64,000 nucleotides of DNA from Heligmosomoides polygyrus polygyrus (lineage: Eukaryota; Nematoda; Chromadorea; Rhabditida; Heligmosomidae): positions 62,001 through 126,000 of the forward strand of contig CANDYH010000001.1 in NCBI GenBank assembly GCA_947396885.1, read 5' to 3'. Below the pieces are notes generated by a model. That model did not search any database. It had not been told where the DNA came from and worked only from the letters and a program-made list of their open reading frames with translations. Below are positions 57,058-64,000 of the stretch, one piece after another. Numbering within the stretch: the stretch's first letter is position 1; each line of letters starts with the position of its first letter. The translations under genes were made by a program, and so were the position numbers.

Positions 57058-57353
57058 TAAGGATAAAGGATAAAGGGCGGCGTTACTCAATCCCTTTTGG
57101 GATGCGCCAGCGCATTCTACTTCTACGGGATGTCGTGGAGGCGAAATGAATGCGTATTTGGCCATACAATGACTTGCGGTGGCCAGCCGATGAACAAGTC
57201 AGCGCTTTATCCTTCCCAGACAAGTCTGGTACCAATTCACCGACCCCGGGGGGATGGAAGGCTTGGTTGGCCTGGGCGGGAAATCCGAACCAGGAACCTG
57301 GTATCGGGTGCACGCGACAGTCGCGCCTCCTCCGACTGCGCTACACGCGCCCT
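57058..57353 (-). mobile_element. tRNA-like SINE, intact copy next to mariner
   Basis: Same structure as 51886-52163: box A TAGCGCAGTCGG and box B GGTTCGGATTTCC at the high-coordinate end, tail of repeated CTTTATC at 57058-57078. It begins right after the TA that follows the mariner element. Confidence 0.8.
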
Positions 57354-59336
57354 CTTTATATATAGTAGGATATAAATATATATACATATAAATCACTGAG
57401 ATCAATAGAGGACAAATGTGCAAATAGGAGCAACACGTATTCTTGTAATACAGAACAAAGCCTTCCAAATGCACTTGCACCTGAAAACTATCCACTGTAC
57501 AAAATTGGAAAAAACAAACCAATAACCATAAAACGCTAAGGAGGAAACGAATATAAAAAAGTAAAGCAAAAAATTACTTTTGGATCCGTAGGGTCCGAAG
57601 TGAGCAGGAGCGATGCGAAACGCACTATCGCTACATCACCGGCTGTTCTCGTCGGACCACATCACGTCGACATGTAATCTCGTTGTAGCCACTCATATCT
57701 CGAGTCATTTCCAGAAACTGCAAGAGCCATTCTCTTTTAACGTCACATCAAACTCTGTACACTAGTATGCAGTTATACGCTAGAACTCCCTCAATAATCC
57801 GAAGAGTAAGAAGAACAAAAGGGGAAATCTAGTTTTTTATTGCGATAAACTCACGAAACAGAGCGCAATCCAAGGATAGGGGAAGGGAGGAGGGTAGTAA
57901 GTTTCAATCACTCCAGTACACAAGAAAAATAATTTTAGCACGAGTGCCTAACTCAGGCCACACCCCGGAGTACCTTCGCTTGACCGAATCTGTGCTCTCC
58001 TCGCGTCATCGTGCTTTGTCACATCCTAGGTGGCTCATTGAAATTTACCCAAAGCAGTTATACCAGGAGTGATGACAAATAGGTGTAAACCATAACACAC
58101 AAGAGCAGTTATGAAAGCAGTAGTGACATTCAACAACTAAAAAATTTAAGCCGCGAGTGCACAGTATTATCAAACCTCTTCAGCATTGCCTTCGTTTTGA
58201 GAAGCCTTCAATTGGTACATCTTCTGAGAGGATTTTAAGCGATACTGTAAAGTCGCAACAAAATGTTGTTTCCATGTTTACCAGTACTTCATAGCAAATA
58301 ATCAAATAGACGAGATCCTGCTCCTTGTGAGCTCAAAAATAGCAGCATACTGGCAACATTGACACGCGCAGGCTTCGTCTTCACAAGATCGTCTCACAAT
58401 TTCAGTGAAAGAATTTCAGTAGCACATAAAACGCGACAGAATTTGAGTATGCGTGCTTGAGTTGCTACCTACATCGAAACATAGAGAAAAATGAAGAAAG
58501 ACCTGAAGCTCTTACATACACCATGTCGCCATGCAGAATACCGAACTTTTAAACAACACTCATTTCCAAATGGTGAAGCGATGTTCCAGGTAAAGCATAC
58601 GACGTAACTGTCCAACTCAGTGCTGATGAGAAGTATCTAGAAGGCTAGATGCTGAGTTTTTTTAACCTATATCCAAGTGTTGAGACAAACCCATAGTTTC
58701 CTCGACTTTTACAAACCCCGAAAAGGGCGGAGACCTCGCACTTTCGGACAAAAAAAAACCTATTTATCAATATCTGTTAATTAAACACGATCGACTAGCA
58801 TACATTGAAAATCCGTTTTTGCCAACATTCGTTATAAGTTGAGCCAAAGGTGCGCTTGGAGTGATGATTTGATCTTGGAAATTTTCCAATGTTCGAAATA
58901 TTTTATCATGTAAGAATCAGCCAGACAGAATAAGTTTGAAATGAAGAGGGGTAGAAAGGAAAAAAAAAGAAAAACGGTAACATTAAGATTCACTCAAAGA
59001 TTGTGACAGTGTAAAAAACAAGTTGGAGTTAATAAAACGAGTGATTATAGCTTTAGAGCAAGTAACCGTTACAGTAAGGAAGAATTCGCGTTTCAGCAGC
59101 TTATAAATAGAGCAAAAGTCATCAAAAAAGGATTGGAAACGTATGTATGAATGACGGAAACAGATACCAGTGCCAGTATCTCCACCTGCGAATTAGTACG
59201 AAAGTGTTTAATTTTTCGAAGTCTTGAAGCGAAAGAGTTTAGCGACCCTCAGTTGATTATCAGGTCCTACATATAACACCTTACCCTAAACACACGGGCC
59301 TCACGTACCGGTCCTTGGCTGACGGTCAAGTCATGA

Positions 59337-59376
59337 GGAGCGGAAATTCATCACTGAAGTGATGAAATTCCGCTCC
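59337..59376. repeat. 19-bp hairpin between short direct repeats
   Basis: GGAGCGGAAATTCATCACT inverted at 59358-59376 with one mismatch. TTGGCTGACGGTCAAG and TTGGCTGACGGCCAAG flank it as direct repeats. Confidence 0.7.
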
Positions 59377-59816
59377 TTGGCTGACGGCCAAGGTCCCTGG
59401 CGTCGGTCAAGGCTATAATTGTGTCGCTATCCATTCCATCAGGGCCCGTTTGTACGAATCAATGCTCCTCCACCACTGATTGTTGACTTCTACCTGGAAG
59501 AATCTGCATCTAAAGCTCAGTAAGATTAGAAGTACACCATATAAAGCTCAATTACTTAGAAATAAAGCACTAACAAGACCAGCCAGCGAAAATCGCCCAA
59601 AAGCCACCGTGGCGGGACCGCTGACCCTCAACTCCTTAGTAAAAAGATCGATTTAAGGTTAGAAATACATTAGCACTCGAATCAGCTCCTTCTTCGAAAG
59701 GAAATGTGAAAGACCCAAATGTCCGCTCTCCTGAATCCATATGTGTCGTCGGACACTACGACCAAGTTTTAAGAATCGGGTGTCCGATTGGAGCACGCTA
59801 GTCACTGCGCTCAAAT

Positions 59817-59865
59817 AGCAACAGTGTGTTGCGATCCTCCAACTGGATAGCAACACACTGTTGCT
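59817..59865. repeat. Perfect 16-bp hairpin
   Basis: AGCAACAGTGTGTTGC at 59817-59832 is inverted at 59850-59865. Confidence 0.7.
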
Positions 59866-60117
59866 GTTGCAACAGAATAGCAACTGCAGTTTCTGTTTGC
59901 AACTGATGTACATCCGCACACATGTGAATCATTTGCGGTCTAGAATAGCTCCACGAATTACTGAGTAGATGGCTTTGAATGTCCCCGACGTTTCTGGCCA
60001 ATTTAGCGATTCTTCTCAGCCGTCAGCCCCAGCGTCCCACTCAGCCACTCCACGACAACATCGGAATTCTCTAAGGTCTCTTGAGACGACTTCATCTAAG
60101 AGGCTCCGCCAGTCCGG

Positions 60118-60330
60118 TGAGTTCTAGGGAAAAGCGGAATCTCGCGCGAAGGAGGAAGAATCCCGTGTAGAACTTGGGCACAACGGAGACGCCGGTCATG
60201 CAATACTTGCGGATGAAGACGAAGTGGTCGATCTAGTTGTGGAAGTGGTCACCGAAGTGTTCCTAGGTCCACTGCAGGCTTGGGTGGAACGAGTTTCCAA
60301 GGATGGTCTTGGTCGATATGATGAAGTCAG
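60118..60330 (-). pseudogene. Short degenerate RTE fragment
   Basis: Minus-strand translation gives FIISTKTILGNS, then [27 protein letters not shown] and LLRARFRFS, aligning with residues of the full-length RTE endonuclease ([12 protein letters not shown] ... LLRARFRFS). Two stops and a small deletion replacing SDHR. Confidence 0.75.
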
Positions 60331-62080
60331 GTAGCACAACATTGCTCGTTCCGCTCCAAGCTTCAGAAGAACCCTCAGCATAATCAATTTTGTACCGAAT
60401 GGTTCCGGCCGTCTTCGATGATTAAAGCGTCGCTTATCACCACCTTTACAAACTCATTTTGCTCATCCAGACCGACGCTGGTAGACCACTACAATTCAAA
60501 CCTGCAATCGCCACAATCGTTATGGAGGTACCCTAATACTAAAGTGCTTCTAACATTCTTGTATATGCTTTTTCATTAAATGTTATTTGTTTTGTTGGTC
60601 ACCAGAAGCTTGTTTCTATTGGTTCGGAGAATCTCGTTTAAAACGTGAAAGCAGGTGCTTCATAGAAGCTCAAAGCGTTAAAACCGTTCATGTTCAGTGT
60701 TGAAAAAAGACAATGCGCCAATATCTCACCATTATAGAATAGTGCGCGTGGCATAAACTGAATTGGAAGTGTTGGTTTTTGTCGTTAGAGAACAATCATG
60801 AGCGCCTCTCCCTTTACAGTGTTCAAAAATTGACAAAAGTGTTTCCATGCAACCAGATGTGTCAGAACAGCAGCAACCTGTTCCTGTATCAACATGGTTG
60901 GTGCTCAAAGTTGTTTCACCACGCTAGTTGCAGCGGTAAGGCGTCGTACCTATTTTCCTTTTTTCCGTCCCTCACTTTTCTACCTATTTTCCTTTTGTTG
61001 CTTTTATTTGCACTCATTAAAGGTGACTCTGGCGATCCAAGGTGGAATAAATGGTGAGTAAGGGGCTATCCATATTTTAGAAATACTATGATCCTAAACA
61101 TGGGGGACTACTACCATAAAGGCTATTTCAGCAGCTGAGTGCAACGGGACGATTACATCAGATAACAACAGAAAAACAGCAACATTTGCTCATGACTTCG
61201 TCAGATTGCAGCTTCAGAATAAAGATCTGAAGGATCGCTTAGGGAAGCCATATAGAGCCGCCGAAAACATGTATGAATTCGTGAGTTCCTTAGAGCATTC
61301 TAGTCTAATTTCGATATAGACAGACATATTACATTACATATAACTGTGTCCAACCCAGCGAAATTTTGTTGAAGTTGTCTAAAGGAGTTGGTATGAGTAG
61401 TTTTCGCTCCCAGTGGAAACGCATACAGCAGGAATGCGTTCTCAACAGAATTGTTGTACGCAGCAAAAAATATCAGCACACATGAAATATGTCAGAGCTC
61501 GAAGATGAAAGGAGTCCCGAGCGTCTGTGCATTGCTTCAGTTATCAAAATTAACACATACTCTCATCTGCTCTCCAACCATACGATTAGACAAAGTCATA
61601 TTGTAGTTAGGCTAACAAGCAGTTGGAATACCACGTAATCAGTATCGATAGTGATAATTATAATATTTCGTATTGAATGCAGTGGTGACCAAATAAACTT
61701 AAATTTCGGAACCTCCTTTTTTATTTTTTTAAAGCGTAGCAGTTCAGCGGTAGGCCAAGTATGGCTCCTTCAATTCAACCTGAAGATGGATTTGAGATTT
61801 GGATTTTTTCAAGTCACCTCCACACTATCCTTTAGAAAATGGATGCATGGCGCATCTCAGACAGGGACCGAGTAGCGCTACTCCAAGTATATCCCCTATG
61901 CTTTTCACTGGGCCAAACTATCGTTGCATAGGAGTATAAACTAAAGATCAATCCAAACTGGTCCCTTATTTACAACGTCGTATCCAACTTCTAGTACGGA
62001 ATTCTTCGCTCTGTGTAAAGAAATAATTAATGTCGCACCTATGCTTATTAGTTGTGTTTTCACGAGGACTTATTCAAATA
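60331..62080. other. No supported gene
   Basis: A short frame near 60779-61057 has a hydrophobic stretch (FPSLTFLPIFLLLLLFALIK) but no signal or partner exon. Nothing else recognised. Confidence 0.3.
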
Positions 62081-62530
62081 TGAAGAAGGATAAATTCCTT
62101 CCGAACGATATTTTATTTCGATTTCAAACTGTGCGCCATCGAACCAACCGTGTGAGGTCTAACCAAAGTAGTATTGGAGAAGGAACAATGCAACGGTGGT
62201 TCGAGAAATTTCGTTCTGGAGATATCAACCTTGAAAATGCACCCCGAAGCGGAGACCTACAGCCGGAGACCTACGATGATTTGAATGCTTTCGTGGAAGC
62301 CGATCTATCGCAAGCAGAACCTGAGATTTGCGGAAACTTTAGGAGGCAGCAGAATTGCTGTTACGGATGGTTGGAATTGCCTTGGAAAGGTGAAAATCCC
62401 GAAACGTCGGTGCCTAGCGATTTGAGTGATCGAAAGAAATTGTCGAAGTCTGTTCTTCTTTGCTTCTCCGGAATCAAAACGACCCATTCTTGGATCGAGT
62501 CGTCACATCCTGCTATATATAATCGGCTAA
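62081..62530 (+). pseudogene. mariner transposase relic, N-terminal half
   Basis: The frame reads GTMQRWFEKFRSGDINLENA, the typical mariner DNA-binding domain end, followed by PRSGDLQPETYDDLNAFVEA and DLSQAEPEICGNF. After a probable indel it continues VPSDLSDRKKLSKSVLLCFS and IKTTHSWIESSHP, the region before the first catalytic Asp. The D34D part is missing. A different lineage from the 55795-57055 copy, since the blocks are not alike. Confidence 0.7.
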
Positions 62531-62724
62531 TATCACGTGTCCGTCACGGGGAGGGGGGACTGAAGCCAAGAGATGCCTACGACAGTGCGGCGTATGCCAG
62601 CCGGGCTTTCTTTGAGCTTAACCATGGGCGATTGCTGGCGAACTTTATCCTTGGCGGCGGATCGCCGAAGTTTACGATATATTCAGCGGGCAACGCGTCA
62701 TGCTTTGGATGGGGATAGGGTGCA

Positions 62725-63200
62725 GAGCGTAGGGATTCAGAAGACGTGCCGAAGACGTCGTTCAACGTCGTCCAACTTGAGCCAGAGCCACGGGAGGAGC
62801 ATTACACAAAGGTTCGTCTGAAGGCAGTGGCGAAACGAACCTTTTAATGTTGTTACAGAACCTTTTAATGAACCTTTTAATGTTTTATAATTTGTGACAT
62901 ATCATTCTTTTAATTAATTAAAAAATTCTACTATTTTAACCTTTCCTTACTTCTTTGAATTTTACATTTCGTTATGTTTTATATTGCATAGGGATCCAAA
63001 AGACGTGCTGAACATGTCATCTAACGTGCGTAGGGATTCAGAAGACCTGCGCTAGACGTAGTGAGTCAAGATTCAGAAGACCTGTGCTAGACGTAGCGAG
63101 TGAAGATTCAGAAGACCTGCGCAAGACGTCATCTAACGTGTGTAGGGATTCAGAAGACGGGCTGAAGACGTCGTCCAACTTGCGTAGGGATCCCGAGTAA
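62725..63200. repeat. Tandem repeat with GATTCAGAAGAC core
   Basis: GATTCAGAAGACGTGCC, GATTCAGAAGACCTGCG and variants recur at least six times at intervals of about 37-50 bp (larger gap 62790-63000), with AGACGT and CGTC-AACGT spacers. Related in reverse to the repeat at 48080-49060. Confidence 0.7.
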
Positions 63201-63802
63201 AGGCGACCAATAGGAGAAGACCAACAAAGGGGGACCATTAGAGGGGGGAGCGTGAATAAGGGGAGAGCCAGCATTTTCCCTTAACATCGTTCAGTGTGTG
63301 TAAGATTTCTGAAGACGGATTACAGAAGTCGTGACACGTGTGTCAGAGTGCAGAAGGAGTGTCATAGAGTTCGTGGCAACGTAGTGACACGTGAGTCGAT
63401 ACTCAGTGTCACATGTGCGTGTTTGACTCTCACTCCGTTTCTTTGCCGGCACATAGGCACATAGGAAAGGAAGTATTTCGGGAGTGGGGGGGGGGGGGAG
63501 GGTAGAGAGAGTGACCACGGGATTCGGAGGAGTATTACTGTCGTCGGACAGTAAGCGGTGTCGACCAATACCTATTAACTTTAGTTATGATTTTGCTGAT
63601 TAAGCACCGAATTGGGACTCTCATTACCTGTTTCTCGATACGTAGAGAACAAGCGCTGGAGGAAGATTGGGGTTGTTATATTCTCGGAGTTTGGCGGCGA
63701 AGCCTGTACCCAGATGGGATGGTGTTGTTCTATTTTCGGGGTTTGGGGCGAAGCCGTGAGCTTTGGCCCGTGACGAAGGAAACTGAAAGCCGGTTCAGTG
63801 TA
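63201..63802. other. G-rich repeat-derived stretch
   Basis: Continues purine-rich sequence with a G run at 63486-63498. Mirrors the pyrimidine-rich 48.1-49.0 kb region; no gene seen. Confidence 0.35.
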
Positions 63803-64000
63803 ATGGAGACGAAAATGCTACTGTGGACGGCTGGTGTTAAGCGTTTGGACCGCGTTCGCAACGACGCCATAAGACAGAAGTTCGGTGTCGCCCCGATAGC
63901 CGAGAAGCTGCGCGAAGCTCGTCTTCGATGGCACGGCCATGTCCTTCGCGCTAACTACGACACCGTCCGTAAGATAGGGCTGAACCTTGAGGTCCCTGGA
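63803..64000 (+). CDS. LINE reverse transcriptase C-terminus, cut by the window edge
   Basis: Open frame to the edge from METKMLLWTAGVKRLDRVRN through FGVAPIAEKLREARLRWHGH to VLRANYDTVRKIG. The LRWHGHVLR block and the preceding KMLxW..GV.RLDR..N pattern are typical of the C-terminal part of RTE/BovB-type LINE proteins. It differs from the RTE family at 40327 ([11 protein letters not shown]), so it is another lineage. The start shown is only the first ATG in frame; the RT core upstream is missing. Confidence 0.65.
   Translation, partial: METKMLLWTAGVKRLDRVRNDAIRQKFGVAPIAEKLREARLRWHGHVLRANYDTVRKIGLNLEVPG

Larger units (their letters stand above)
57354..60117. other. No supported gene
   Basis: 2.7 kb without a coding frame that shows a domain. 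Contains two hairpins listed separately. The piece CCATCAGGGCCCGTTTGTACG near 59440 resembles the small MITE end tag. Confidence 0.35.

Overview
The window looks like nuclear DNA of a parasitic nematode, most likely a clade V strongylid (hookworm or relative). The grounds are very short introns with TTTCAG-like acceptors and the particular mix of repeats: RTE-type and CR1/jockey-like LINEs, Tc1 and mariner transposons, a Ty3/gypsy element, a tRNA-like SINE and many foldback elements. This assignment is inference; no species marker is present. Most of the 64 kb is transposon-derived and only two host genes can be supported.

Left third (about 1-21.2 kb): the minus strand carries what looks like one large gene broken into at least 14 short exons, nearly all joined at matching phase. 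It encodes an extracellular segment, about seven hydrophobic segments and a long charged tail. I do not recognise the family. Its introns hold a CR1-like LINE 3' end, a LINE relic, an almost intact Tc1-like transposon with doubled terminal repeats, a 1.4-kb foldback and tandem repeats.

Middle (24.6-34.0 kb): a decayed Ty3/gypsy retrotransposon on the plus strand (gag with zinc knuckle, protease, RT, RNase H, integrase, a 3' reading frame). A 2.9-kb foldback element with about 1-kb inverted arms is inserted in it; the host frame stays open across the junction when the insert and one TA are removed. Next comes a minus-strand gene for a secreted cysteine-rich, Ser/Thr-rich mucin-like protein (34.2-36.2 kb).

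36.8-39.9 kb is the most unusual part, a three-level nest. A hAT-like foldback contains a SINE, and the SINE is split by a 1.7-kb LTR-bounded element with a 5-bp target duplication, a TGG primer-site candidate and a polypurine tract. The only cargo I recognise in it is part of a UPF1-like superfamily 1 helicase.

Right part (39.9-64 kb): an intact RTE LINE (971-codon ORF with endonuclease and RT), three further partial copies of the same family, a degenerate CR1-like LINE, an AT-rich foldback containing a SINE, a mariner element directly followed by another SINE, a second mariner relic, two regions of the same dispersed tandem repeat family, and the C-terminus of another LINE running off the right edge. 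The intact RTE could supply reverse transcriptase for the SINEs; that is inference.
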